From positions 1-48,087 of the forward strand of contig NZ_JBLXIJ010000011.1 in the NCBI RefSeq assembly GCF_048269545.1: a stretch of DNA of 48,087 bases, given 5' to 3'. Origin of the DNA: Halpernia sp048269545. GTDB taxonomy: Bacteria; Bacteroidota; Bacteroidia; Flavobacteriales; Weeksellaceae. A program made the translations under genes and the position numbers. The notes under the pieces were generated by a model, which was not told the origin of the DNA, did not search any database, and saw nothing but the letters and a program-made list of their open reading frames with translations. The stretch's first letter is position 1; the number at the start of each line of letters is the position of its first letter. Positions 36,862 to 45,310 of the stretch are shown in pieces.

Positions 36862-39800
36862 CTACTCCCGAAACTTCTTAAAATTCTCCGCCTGCTCAAA
36901 AATCTCCTTATAAACTTCATCTCTTGTCACTGGTGGATAACCATGCGCTGCGAGTTTTAAAATTAAATCTACTTTTAGTTCGGCTTTGATGTCTTCCCTT
37001 TCGCTCCAATCGGTGTATTTGGCTTTGTCGTCCACTATTATTTTGATGTCTTTTGCCAATGCAATTAACTGCTCTTCAGAATATTCAAATTTGTATTTAT
37101 CTCTGATGGCTTTTAAAATATCGTAGAAAGACTTTTCTTCAAAGTCAATTCCCATTTTTTCAAAGGAATATTTTTCGGTTTTTAGATCGCGGAGTAAATC
37201 TGCCATTTGTCCCGCAAGATCGTCTAAAACATCATTTGCCAACACCATATCTTCGCTTCTCTCGTTGTATTGATCGACGATGGTTTGGAGGCGTTTGCTG
37301 AAATCGACTGCTTTTATTTTATTGACTTTTTTAAAATCGTCAATTGCCATTTTCAGAAGTCTTTGCAGCACTTTTATTTTGGTGTTAGGAAGTTTGATCC
37401 TGTCAATCCTTTCCAGATATTCTTCACCGAAAATATCAATTTTTTCTCCGGCATTTTCATCCATTTTAAAGATTTCTTCTACCCCATCACTTTGCAGAGC
37501 TTCTTCCACCATTTTCGCAACTCTTGCATTCATCTGCGAAATATCAGGTGCTTCTTTTTTGGTGAGTTTGTAAATGATGGAACGGATCGCGGTATAATAA
37601 TGCAGTTCATCTACTTCATCATAAGTAAATGCTTCAGACGAACAACAGATATTATACGCTTCTTTCATTTTCCGAACGATGCGCATAAAACGTTTTTCTA
37701 AATCCTGAGTTGATTGAATAAATTCCGCACCGAGATTCAGGTTTTCCAGTTTCATGATTGGACTGCCTTCAAAGTATGTCTTAGTGTTGAAATTGTGAAA
37801 AATCTTTCTCAACAAATCCAATTGGTCTTTTACAATTGTAATGGCTTTATCGATATCTTCAAATTCATTTTGATCGGCATTGTTGAATTTCGCCAAAGCA
37901 TAATTCATATTATTTTTGATACCGATATAATCGATCACCAAACCTTTGTCTTTGCCTTTAAACTTTCTGTTAACCCTCGAAATCGTTTGAATTAAAGAAT
38001 GTTCCTGCAACGGTTTATCAATATAAATACTATCCAAAAATGGCACATCAAAACCTGTAAGCCACATATCGACAACAATGGCAATTTTAAAATTAGATTT
38101 CTCCTGTTTAAACTGTCGGTCGAGTTCTTTTCGGTCGTCTTTCGTTCCTAAAATTTTGTACAAATCGTCATCATCATCTTTATCCCGGGTCATCACCATA
38201 TTTACTTTGGCAATGGGTTTCAGATCTTTCATTTCTTTATCTGAAAGTTCCTGCGTTTCATCATGGGTTTTTATGGTTCCCCAATCCGGACGAAGTGCTA
38301 TCAATTCTTTGTAAAACTTGTAAGCAATTTCCCGGTTGTTGGAAACAAACATCGCTTTCCCGCAAACCGTTGCACCTTCATTGACACGCTTTTCGTAATG
38401 CTTCACAAAATCATCTGCCAAGGCTTGTAAACGTTCTTTATCGCCCAAAATGGCATTCATATTCGTGGTTGCTTTTTTACTTTCTTCCACCTGATATTCG
38501 CTCGAACCTTCAGCTACACAATTGGCGTAATATTCTTCAATTTCCTTTAACTTTTCGGTTTGCAAAATCACTTTTGAGGCTCTGCCCTCATAAACAATAC
38601 GAACCGTTATTTCATCCTGAACCGATTCTTTCATCGTATAATAATCTACCACATCGCCAAATACTTCCAAGGTTTTATCAATCGGTGTTCCAGTGAAACC
38701 CACATAAGTGGCGTTTGGCAAAGACTGATGCAGATAATACGCAAAACCGTAATTGGAATTCACTTGTGTTTCCGTAATTTTTAGATTTTTATCTAAATTA
38801 ATTTGTGAACGGTGCGCTTCATCAGAAATACAGATAATATTATTCCGCTCGGAAAGCAGTTCTGTATCTTCCGTAAATTTGTGAATGGTCGTTAAAAAAA
38901 CACTGCCACTTTCTCTACCTTTCAGTTGATTGCGTAGATCTTCACGCGAAGAAACCGTAACAATATGATTATCGCCAATAAAGTTTTTTGCATTCGTAAA
39001 AGTGCCGGAAAGTTGCTCGTCCAGATCGGTTCTGTCGGTAATGAGAATGATGGTCGGACTTGCCATTTCTGTACTTCGCATCAATAAGCGGGAAAGGTAA
39101 AGCATTGTGTAACTTTTGCCACAACCTGTTGCTCCAAAATAAGTTCCGCCTTTTCCGTCGCCTTCTGGTTTTCTGTGAATTAAAATATTTTCATATAGTT
39201 TTCTACTGGCGTAATATTGCGGATAGCGGCAAACGATTTTTTCTTTTTTCTTACTCGTATCCGGGAAATAAATAAAATTCTGAACCACATCCCGCAATCT
39301 GTTTTTATCAAAAAGACCTTTTACCATGGTGAAAAGGGAAGCAATACCGTCTTTGGCAATCTGCTCATTGCTTTCGGCTTTTCTCCAACCATAGAAAAAT
39401 TCGTAAGGTGCAAAAAGAGAACCTGCTTTGTTGTTCACGCCATCGCTGATGACCAGAAAAGCATTGTACTTCATCAATTCCGGAATATCTCTTTTGTAGC
39501 GGTTGGTTAATTGTAAATACGCATCGTGGATGGTTTTATTTTCTTCAATGGCTGTTTTAAATTCAAAGACCACCAAAGGAATTCCGTTGATGTAGAGAAT
39601 GCCGTCGGGAATTCTTTTCTCTGTTCCTTTTATTTCCAACTGGGTGACGAAACGGTAAATATTCTGGTCGTTGGAGGAATAATCAATCAACTGAATGAAC
39701 AGATCTTTTTTATGTGCATCTTCTCTTTTCTGCACAAAACCATCGGAAACCAAACGCAGAATATCGCGATTGCTTTCGTATAAAGCGGAAGAAGAAAAAT

Positions 39801-39999
39801 AATCCAGTTTTAGAATGATCTGCTTGATCTCGTTGGGCGAAATATCTGCATAGTTTTGATAGAGGTAATTCTTCAAATCCTCTTTCAGCAAAACTTCCTC
39901 TAAAGTTTTATGAATTTTGAGACCAGAAGTATGCGGAATGCCCTGCTGTTCGAGCAAGGAAATCACGCTTTTTTCTAATTGGGATTCTGTGAATTTCAT
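36862..39999 (-). CDS. hsdR: Type I restriction enzyme, HsdR (motor/nuclease) subunit
   Basis: This 1045-residue subunit translocates DNA with ATP and cuts unmethylated DNA. The N-terminal nuclease has D132 and E146-x-K148 (VVFEFKTA). The superfamily 2 motor has Walker A GATGCGKS (289-296), ITDRTDLDEQ and DEAH (393-396), TGTPID, and later motif VI QTISRVNRK. Its ATG overlaps the stop of the preceding JAMM protease gene as ATGA, which indicates translational coupling to the CBASS cassette. HsdM and HsdS are encoded more than 5 kb upstream on the same strand. The codon choice looks more GC-rich than in the CBASS genes. Confidence 0.96.
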   Translation of the reverse strand: MKFTESQLEKSVISLLEQQGIPHTSGLKIHKTLEEVLLKEDLKNYLYQNYADISPNEIKQIILKLDYFSSSALYESNRDILRLVSDGFVQKREDAHKKDLFIQLIDYSSNDQNIYRFVTQLEIKGTEKRIPDGILYINGIPLVVFEFKTAIEENKTIHDAYLQLTNRYKRDIPELMKYNAFLVISDGVNNKAGSLFAPYEFFYGWRKAESNEQIAKDGIASLFTMVKGLFDKNRLRDVVQNFIYFPDTSKKKEKIVCRYPQYYASRKLYENILIHRKPEGDGKGGTYFGATGCGKSYTMLYLSRLLMRSTEMASPTIILITDRTDLDEQLSGTFTNAKNFIGDNHIVTVSSREDLRNQLKGRESGSVFLTTIHKFTEDTELLSERNNIICISDEAHRSQINLDKNLKITETQVNSNYGFAYYLHQSLPNATYVGFTGTPIDKTLEVFGDVVDYYTMKESVQDEITVRIVYEGRASKVILQTEKLKEIEEYYANCVAEGSSEYQVEESKKATTNMNAILGDKERLQALADDFVKHYEKRVNEGATVCGKAMFVSNNREIAYKFYKELIALRPDWGTIKTHDETQELSDKEMKDLKPIAKVNMVMTRDKDDDDDLYKILGTKDDRKELDRQFKQEKSNFKIAIVVDMWLTGFDVPFLDSIYIDKPLQEHSLIQTISRVNRKFKGKDKGLVIDYIGIKNNMNYALAKFNNADQNEFEDIDKAITIVKDQLDLLRKIFHNFNTKTYFEGSPIMKLENLNLGAEFIQSTQDLEKRFMRIVRKMKEAYNICCSSEAFTYDEVDELHYYTAIRSIIYKLTKKEAPDISQMNARVAKMVEEALQSDGVEEIFKMDENAGEKIDIFGEEYLERIDRIKLPNTKIKVLQRLLKMAIDDFKKVNKIKAVDFSKRLQTIVDQYNERSEDMVLANDVLDDLAGQMADLLRDLKTEKYSFEKMGIDFEEKSFYDILKAIRDKYKFEYSEEQLIALAKDIKIIVDDKAKYTDWSEREDIKAELKVDLILKLAAHGYPPVTRDEVYKEIFEQAENFKKFRE

Positions 40000-40463
40000 A
40001 TTCTATTAATTGTAATTCTTTTTTTGAGTTTCTTATTATTATAGATTCCTACATATATCGAAACTCGTCCTACAATAATCATAAAATGAGTTTTAGAATT
40101 TAATCTATTTTGACTTATTGTTTTAATAAAACTTTTGATATCTAAATTAGATGGCTTTGGATAATCTTCTGGATGTGTATGCCACTCACCTAAATAAATT
40201 TCCTCTCCATTTGACTGTTCAAATTGTTTTTCAATAAAAACTTGAGCTGTTTGAAAAGATCGCTTAAAATTATATCTTGAACTTGTATCTAATTCAGACG
40301 GTTCCGAGCAATTTAAAATCTCAATCATATCATTTTCATAGACTTTTCCAGTTACAATACCACCAGATTCGGGAGATTGTTCATCGTCTTGAATGTATTT
40401 CTTAAAAACATTTAAAACAATCTGTGATATAAATAAATTAAAATTACAGCAATCGATATTCAT
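39996..40463 (-). CDS. cap3: JAMM/JAB deconjugating protease of type II CBASS (Cap3)
   Basis: This isopeptidase reverses Cap2-made conjugates of the CD-NTase C-terminus in type II CBASS. The zinc site is complete: E32 (SPESGG), H95-x-H97 (EWHTHP), S105 and D108, giving the HxHx7Sx2D pattern. With the ATG at 40463 it is 155 residues. In-frame starts at 40484 and 40502, and a TTG at 40505, would lengthen the overlap with the upstream gene (stop at 40444), so the later start is preferred. Its TGA overlaps the hsdR ATG. The gene order with Cap2 supports the Cap3 role over a generic JAB peptidase. Confidence 0.9.
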   Translation of the reverse strand: MNIDCCNFNLFISQIVLNVFKKYIQDDEQSPESGGIVTGKVYENDMIEILNCSEPSELDTSSRYNFKRSFQTAQVFIEKQFEQSNGEEIYLGEWHTHPEDYPKPSNLDIKSFIKTISQNRLNSKTHFMIIVGRVSIYVGIYNNKKLKKRITINRI

Positions 40464-40893
40464 CAAGTGTAAATTCTTTTCCATTAATAAAAATAAAAAC
40501 ATCAAATCTTGAACTTATTGATACTGTGCACAAGACATCATTTAATAAAGATCCATAAAATGCTGTTCTATATCTACTTCCTTTCATGTGGGATGGCTTT
40601 AGTACATTCGAAATTGGTGTTGAAAAATAATATGATAAATCTGTTAAGTCAAAACTTTCGTTTACGAGATGAAAACCATCGTGACAAATATTGTCTTTTG
40701 TACTAATTTCAATTAATTTATTACTAATTGATTTTACATCGATCAAAATTTCACCTAATAGGCAATTTTCATTAATTGACTCTAAAGGTAAATTTTTTAA
40801 TTCCCTGTAAATTATTAAACCTAGACCTGTGAAATCAATACTTTTAGATTTCAAAATATTATCAATTATTTCTATTAATTTAAAGTATCTCAT
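40444..40893 (-). CDS. Putative degenerate DisA_N/DAC-like nucleotide-binding protein
   Basis: I find no standard CBASS gene matching this 149-residue protein. From memory of DisA, its second half lines up with the diadenylate cyclase domain: DGFHLVNESFDLTDLSYYF (72-90) resembles the FHINCAFSP segment. GSRYRTAF (105-112) resembles the GMRHRTA motif, followed by a VSISSRFDVFIFINGK strand pair and the end FTLDEY. The strand carrying the catalytic DGA appears to be missing, so enzymatic cyclase activity is unlikely, while nucleotide sensing is plausible. It overlaps Cap15-like and JAMM genes on either side, so it belongs to the cassette. A novel unrelated fold remains possible. Confidence 0.5.
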   Translation of the reverse strand: MRYFKLIEIIDNILKSKSIDFTGLGLIIYRELKNLPLESINENCLLGEILIDVKSISNKLIEISTKDNICHDGFHLVNESFDLTDLSYYFSTPISNVLKPSHMKGSRYRTAFYGSLLNDVLCTVSISSRFDVFIFINGKEFTLDEYRLL

Positions 40894-41521
40894 TAAATCT
40901 TCCTATTAATTTATTTGATTTAAATTTAACTTCTATTACTCCTTTATTTAATCTTTCATTAAAGTAATTACCTTTAAAAGATCTAACATCAGGAAAATAA
41001 TCCAAATAAGCCGTTCCTTTATGATCATTAAATTCTACATTTAAGTTGGATATATTTCCATAATTATAAAACAAAGTATAAAAATTATTTGGTTTTTTCT
41101 TCAATACCTCACATATAGTCTCAGAGGAAGAAGTTTGATTTCCTTTTCTTCCAATGTAAGTATGCACATGAATATTTGAAGCTGTTTGTGTTATTTCCAT
41201 CACACAATCTAATATTATTTTTTGATTAGTTACTGGATCAATATAAGATGATGTCATAGTTCCCTCGAATCTTCCATTAATATCAGGAATGCTAATTATA
41301 ATATTTGTAAAAAAATACTTCCACCAATATTTATCAATGAAATTTAAAACTAAAATCATCAAACCTAGAATAGATGTAAAACCTATATAATTTGAAATCT
41401 CTTTGAATTTTGGATACCCAGTTATGAATTTGTCAAAATATATATACAAAATATTGCAAACGATTGCTAAAACAGCTATAAAAGATATTAACCATTTTGT
41501 TTTATAATTCTTAAAGTTCAT
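40880..41521 (-). CDS. cap15: Cap15-like 2TM beta-barrel CBASS effector
   Basis: This 213-residue inner-membrane protein has two N-terminal helices (about 9-29 and 46-62) and then a soluble beta-rich domain (75-213). The domain begins IPDINGRFEGTMTSSYIDP and ends KFKSNKLIGRFNEIL. The layout and the INGRFEGT start match the SMODS-associated 2TM-beta family (Cap15), in which the barrel binds the cyclic nucleotide and the helices then disrupt the inner membrane. Its start overlaps the Cap2 stop by 11 bases. Finding it together with a patatin effector in one operon is unusual. Identification rests on architecture, not on a search. Confidence 0.72.
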   Translation of the reverse strand: MNFKNYKTKWLISFIAVLAIVCNILYIYFDKFITGYPKFKEISNYIGFTSILGLMILVLNFIDKYWWKYFFTNIIISIPDINGRFEGTMTSSYIDPVTNQKIILDCVMEITQTASNIHVHTYIGRKGNQTSSSETICEVLKKKPNNFYTLFYNYGNISNLNVEFNDHKGTAYLDYFPDVRSFKGNYFNERLNKGVIEVKFKSNKLIGRFNEIL

Positions 41522-43205
41522 GTTCTAATAATGTAAAATTGTTTGTAGACTTATAGTTATCAGTAATTTCAATACTCGTGCTTTTTATTTGATCTAAATT
41601 TCCTATCCATCCAAAAATCTGAGACTTGTCATTTTTATTTTCATTTAAAATAGAATAGATGATAGGATTAATTGCGCTTAAAAATAAACTTAAATTTATA
41701 TCAGAATATGGCATGTAACCGGTTTGACATGATCCTTCTTTTTTGAGTAATTGTTGACCTTTTTTAATTACATGATATGGATAGTTTTCTAACAGATCAA
41801 TTCCTTTTTGAAAATCTTTAGGAAGTAGATAAATCATTTGACCACTTGCTAAATATGGCTCAACCCATAATACAAAAATTGGTTTATCAGATTTAATTGA
41901 AATTAAATGTTGAATAATATACTTTTCAATTCTTGTAACCCCTAAAATTAGAAATCTAAAATCATAATCTTCAATAAACTCTGGATTTTGTGAAAGAACT
42001 TCACAGATATCTTTTTCATTTGTTATAACCTTTGTGAAAGGATTCTTTGATAAAATTTCATATTCTGAAATTTTAGTTTTAAATCTTGAAATAAAATTGA
42101 AGCCAAAATAGTTTCTATAAACATTTTCAACTTTTAAAATATCTGAATCAATTAAACAATATTTTGAAACAGGATATTTCATTAAATAATGTAAAAGATT
42201 TGAACCTACACTGCCAACTCCTATAACAGCAAGTTTCAAGTTTCTAACAATTTCGTCACCTGCTGTTCTTGTATCTAATCTTTTTGGCGAGATATCAGAA
42301 AAGTACAATCTATCAACAAAATTATTACTAGATAACGCTGAATTTAAAAATTGCCAATTAGATAACTGCCGATACCCTTTTGCTTTTTTATTTGTAAAAG
42401 AATAAGTCCAACCAAACAGTTCTTTTTGCGATCCTTTGAAAACTACTATAAATTTGTCGCCAGAAAATTTGTTTATTTTTTCTCTAAAAGTATCTTTATC
42501 AGTCAAATATTTCAAAGAGTCTTTATAATTTATCTTAAATGGAGGATTTACATTAGTATACTCAGCAAAGAATATTTCAATTTCATCAAACTTTATTCCT
42601 CGTAGTTTTATGTAATTTTTGAATAGATTAAATTTACATTCTACATTATAAACTAAATATTGATACTGTCCTAACCTATTTAAAAATTTCACAGCTTTAA
42701 TATTGTTTAAATTTTCAAAATCTACTAAACACAGTCCAATTTCTCTTAACTCATTCTTTTCGCTATAATTAATATTCCAATAAGCAGTAAATTCTCTCTC
42801 AAATTCTTCTCTTAAATAATCTTTATCGTCTTTACCTCTCAGTATTTTTTTAGCATCAGAAATTAAGTTTAATACTAAATTTGGAATATGTTTTATGTCA
42901 TAATTGAAATTTTCATTTTCATCAATTATGCAAATACTTAAATCATGATTAACATGTGGTAGATATTTAATTTGCTCATATGATTTATCATCAATAAATA
43001 TTTTAGGTAAATTGACAGAATAGGGTTCTGTAAGAGCAATATATAAATGAACTATCTTTAGACCTTCATTCAAAGATAGTTCAGTTTCAATAGAAATAAC
43101 TCTCTCATATTTTTTTAAAGAATTATTGCCACTTAAATCCTTTGTAAATACAATCCTAGCATTTTCAGTTTTTGAAATTAAATTATATATTTCCTCTAAA
43201 ATCAT
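41511..43205 (-). CDS. cap2: E2-E1 ubiquitin-like conjugation fusion of type II CBASS (Cap2)
   Basis: This 564-residue protein joins an N-terminal E2-like domain (about 1-145) with a C-terminal ThiF/E1 adenylation domain (about 310-564). The candidate E2 cysteine is C92 in LPHVNHDLSICIIDEN. The E1 part has the nucleotide loop GVGSVG (329-334), the acidic end of strand two in LIDSD, ENVYRN, and a candidate catalytic cysteine C493 in GSCQTGY. In type II CBASS Cap2 conjugates the CD-NTase C-terminus to targets and primes signalling. Its start overlaps the CD-NTase stop by one base (TAATG), so the two are translationally coupled. Confidence 0.92.
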   Translation of the reverse strand: MILEEIYNLISKTENARIVFTKDLSGNNSLKKYERVISIETELSLNEGLKIVHLYIALTEPYSVNLPKIFIDDKSYEQIKYLPHVNHDLSICIIDENENFNYDIKHIPNLVLNLISDAKKILRGKDDKDYLREEFEREFTAYWNINYSEKNELREIGLCLVDFENLNNIKAVKFLNRLGQYQYLVYNVECKFNLFKNYIKLRGIKFDEIEIFFAEYTNVNPPFKINYKDSLKYLTDKDTFREKINKFSGDKFIVVFKGSQKELFGWTYSFTNKKAKGYRQLSNWQFLNSALSSNNFVDRLYFSDISPKRLDTRTAGDEIVRNLKLAVIGVGSVGSNLLHYLMKYPVSKYCLIDSDILKVENVYRNYFGFNFISRFKTKISEYEILSKNPFTKVITNEKDICEVLSQNPEFIEDYDFRFLILGVTRIEKYIIQHLISIKSDKPIFVLWVEPYLASGQMIYLLPKDFQKGIDLLENYPYHVIKKGQQLLKKEGSCQTGYMPYSDINLSLFLSAINPIIYSILNENKNDKSQIFGWIGNLDQIKSTSIEITDNYKSTNNFTLLEHEL

Positions 43206-44215
43206 TATGCTGACTTATTATCAAAACTTAATTGGTCAGGACTAGAAAAAACTTTCGCAGCAGCATTTGATGTCTCTTCTACTACTGATGAACAAGGAAA
43301 GCGATCTCCTAAGTGTTTTTGCCACTTAGAACAAGCATCTTTTTTTGATTTTAATTCGATGGCTTGTGCTCCAGATTCAATAAGAGAGTCCAACGCGTTT
43401 AAAAAATTATCCTTTGTTGTTTTAGCCGAATATTTATCTAGAAGATTTTCTGTTTCATCAACAGTTGGACGATAACATTCATAATAAGAATAATTAAATC
43501 TCGTATCATCAATCTCTTTTTGAATAGCTTTCAAAGTTTCTAATAAAGACACATCATCTCTGTTATCTTCAACATAAGAATTTGATGCAAGAATTGTAAA
43601 AACCATTCCACTTGGGAATCTAAAAGAACTATTGTCGTTTTGTCTCTTATCTGACCATGCTTTGAGATAACGAACTATTCTTTTTAGTTGAGGTTTACCT
43701 TTAGCTTTTTCCAAAAACCATTTAGTAAAAGCATAAGGATCACTTTTAATCCATCCTTTTGTCAAGTGCGCAAGTTGTGGTATTTCATCATCTAATGTAT
43801 ATTCGTCTTCAGAATTGTCTGTTTTGTAGTAAATTGGTAAATCTACATGATAATCACTTTTGTAAACAACACGTATACAAGTATTTTTATCCGAAGATTC
43901 TGAACTAGTTCTATTTCGTACAGCATCAAAAATCCAATTATGAGCAGTCTGCATTGTAGGTCTGTCCTCTTCTTTACCAAAAATATAAACACCATCATCA
44001 ACATCATATTCACTAGACAATGGGTGAATTGTAGTATGCATCATGAAAGAACCTTGCCCTTTGAAACCTACAGTATGTTTATCCCGGTACTCTTCAAAAT
44101 ACTTTTCAATATCTGTTCTAATAGAATCTCTAGAGGTTCGAAGTTTGTCTTTTTTCTTTGATGATAATCTAATTATATCATCAAATTCAGTAAAAGTCGC
44201 ATGTAAATCAGCCAT
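43205..44215 (-). CDS. CD-NTase (DncV-like cyclic nucleotide synthase) of CBASS
   Basis: This cGAS/DncV-like nucleotidyltransferase has 336 residues. The helix-N motif is GQGSFMM (53-59, G55-S56), the metal aspartates are D71 and D73 in YDVDDGVY, and the third is D125 in DYHVDLPIY. QGSF, DxDDGxY, WIKSDP (155-160) and RYLKAWSD resemble Vibrio DncV, so a clade A or B enzyme making a cyclic dinucleotide is likely, but the product cannot be read from sequence. The C-terminus ends in NKSA, a small terminal residue as needed for Cap2-mediated conjugation. It overlaps CapV and Cap2 genes. Confidence 0.93.
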   Translation of the reverse strand: MADLHATFTEFDDIIRLSSKKKDKLRTSRDSIRTDIEKYFEEYRDKHTVGFKGQGSFMMHTTIHPLSSEYDVDDGVYIFGKEEDRPTMQTAHNWIFDAVRNRTSSESSDKNTCIRVVYKSDYHVDLPIYYKTDNSEDEYTLDDEIPQLAHLTKGWIKSDPYAFTKWFLEKAKGKPQLKRIVRYLKAWSDKRQNDNSSFRFPSGMVFTILASNSYVEDNRDDVSLLETLKAIQKEIDDTRFNYSYYECYRPTVDETENLLDKYSAKTTKDNFLNALDSLIESGAQAIELKSKKDACSKWQKHLGDRFPCSSVVEETSNAAAKVFSSPDQLSFDNKSA

Positions 44216-45236
44216 TTGTTTTATATGTTTTAAGTGTTGTAAAGTAATACTCTATTTCTTTTGTTTTTTCGAATAATAATGCTTGATCGTCAGCTTTAAT
44301 CCGCATTAAATTAAATGCTTCTTTATTAGCAATATCAAGTTGAATCAAACTCTCTTGTTCTTTAGATATATTGGCAGATGGAATTCTAAGATAATCAATT
44401 TTGATATCGCTTATTTCTTTTACTTTAGACATGAAAAAATCAGTAAAATATGATTGTCCATTCATTGATGTTTCAAATAGATCAGCTCCCCAATCTTTAA
44501 AAGATCTTTCGTTTTTTAAACCCGTAGGTTTTCCCCCAGTAATACTCAGACTACTTAAAGATAGAATACTGATTTTATCATATTTCTTACCTTTTCCAAC
44601 AAAATTATTTAAAGCCTCCAATAATCCAACTAAAGTCGGATTATTAGCCCAAACTCCTCCATCAACAAATTGTTCATTATTAAAATATGGCAATTCTGCC
44701 ATAGGTAAATATGTTGGTGCAGCGGAAGTTGCTAATGCAATATCTATCATTTTTGCATCGTTATCTCTAGATAATCCACCTTCTTTATGATCATATTTAA
44801 AAACTTTTGGCTTTGCTTCTGTAATAGAATAACTTGGTATACAAAGTAAATTATTTGAATCACCAATTTTTTTATCTACAAAAATTTCTTTTAAAGATTC
44901 CTTTAAACCTAGATTTGAGTATTTACCTCCAAATGCTATTTGCTTCCAAAGACCTCTGTTTATTTTTCCAAAAAAAGGAACGGAAATTTCTTTATGTTTT
45001 GGAAAAATTATTTCACCTTTTGCTTCATAAAACTTACGAATGTCTTCTGCTGATATTTTTATTGATAAAGCCAGTGCAATTAAACCTCCTGTTGACGTAC
45101 CACAAATCATATCAAAATGATCCGAGGTCTTACAATTAAATTTCTTTTCAAATTTTTCCAAAATGCTTGCGGAGTACAAACCTTTTATTCCCCCACCATC
45201 AATTGAAATTATTTTAAATATCTTTTCTTCTTCCAT
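44208..45236 (-). CDS. capV: Patatin-like phospholipase CBASS effector (CapV)
   Basis: This 342-residue patatin lipase is expected to be activated by the CD-NTase product and to hydrolyse inner-membrane phospholipids, killing the infected cell. The oxyanion loop is DGGGIKGLYS (13-22), the nucleophile is S48 in GTSTGG, and the catalytic Asp is D192 in FVDGGVWANNP. The stop overlaps the CD-NTase start by 8 bases. It is the first gene of the cassette and starts 74 bases after hsdS; this gap is the largest in the island and may hold an internal promoter, although I see no clear consensus. Confidence 0.93.
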   Translation of the reverse strand: MEEEKIFKIISIDGGGIKGLYSASILEKFEKKFNCKTSDHFDMICGTSTGGLIALALSIKISAEDIRKFYEAKGEIIFPKHKEISVPFFGKINRGLWKQIAFGGKYSNLGLKESLKEIFVDKKIGDSNNLLCIPSYSITEAKPKVFKYDHKEGGLSRDNDAKMIDIALATSAAPTYLPMAELPYFNNEQFVDGGVWANNPTLVGLLEALNNFVGKGKKYDKISILSLSSLSITGGKPTGLKNERSFKDWGADLFETSMNGQSYFTDFFMSKVKEISDIKIDYLRIPSANISKEQESLIQLDIANKEAFNLMRIKADDQALLFEKTKEIEYYFTTLKTYKTNG

Positions 45237-45310
45237 TTTTATTTTTATTTGCTTATTAAATTAATACAACAAATTGTTTTAATCAACGAATGAAAATATC
45301 ATTAGTTTTT

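Larger units (their letters stand above)
40463..45236 (-). other. Type II CBASS cassette inside a type I restriction operon
   Basis: Six overlapping or abutting genes run in one direction: patatin, CD-NTase, E2-E1 fusion, Cap15-like, DisA_N-like and JAMM. The complete Cap2/Cap3 pair defines type II CBASS. hsdS lies just upstream and hsdR overlaps the last gene. By eye the cassette is more AT-rich than hsdR and hsdM, which suggests separate acquisition. Confidence 0.9.

Noticed and set aside
37270..39783. Several open frames on the plus strand opposite hsdR
   Set aside because: They are antisense to a clear, motif-complete HsdR coding sequence, and their translations are rich in Phe/Cys/Ser with no recognisable domain.
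45237..45310. Internal promoter between hsdS and capV
   Set aside because: The 74-base gap is AT-rich with TTG triplets, but no TAnnTTTG box at a suitable distance could be found.
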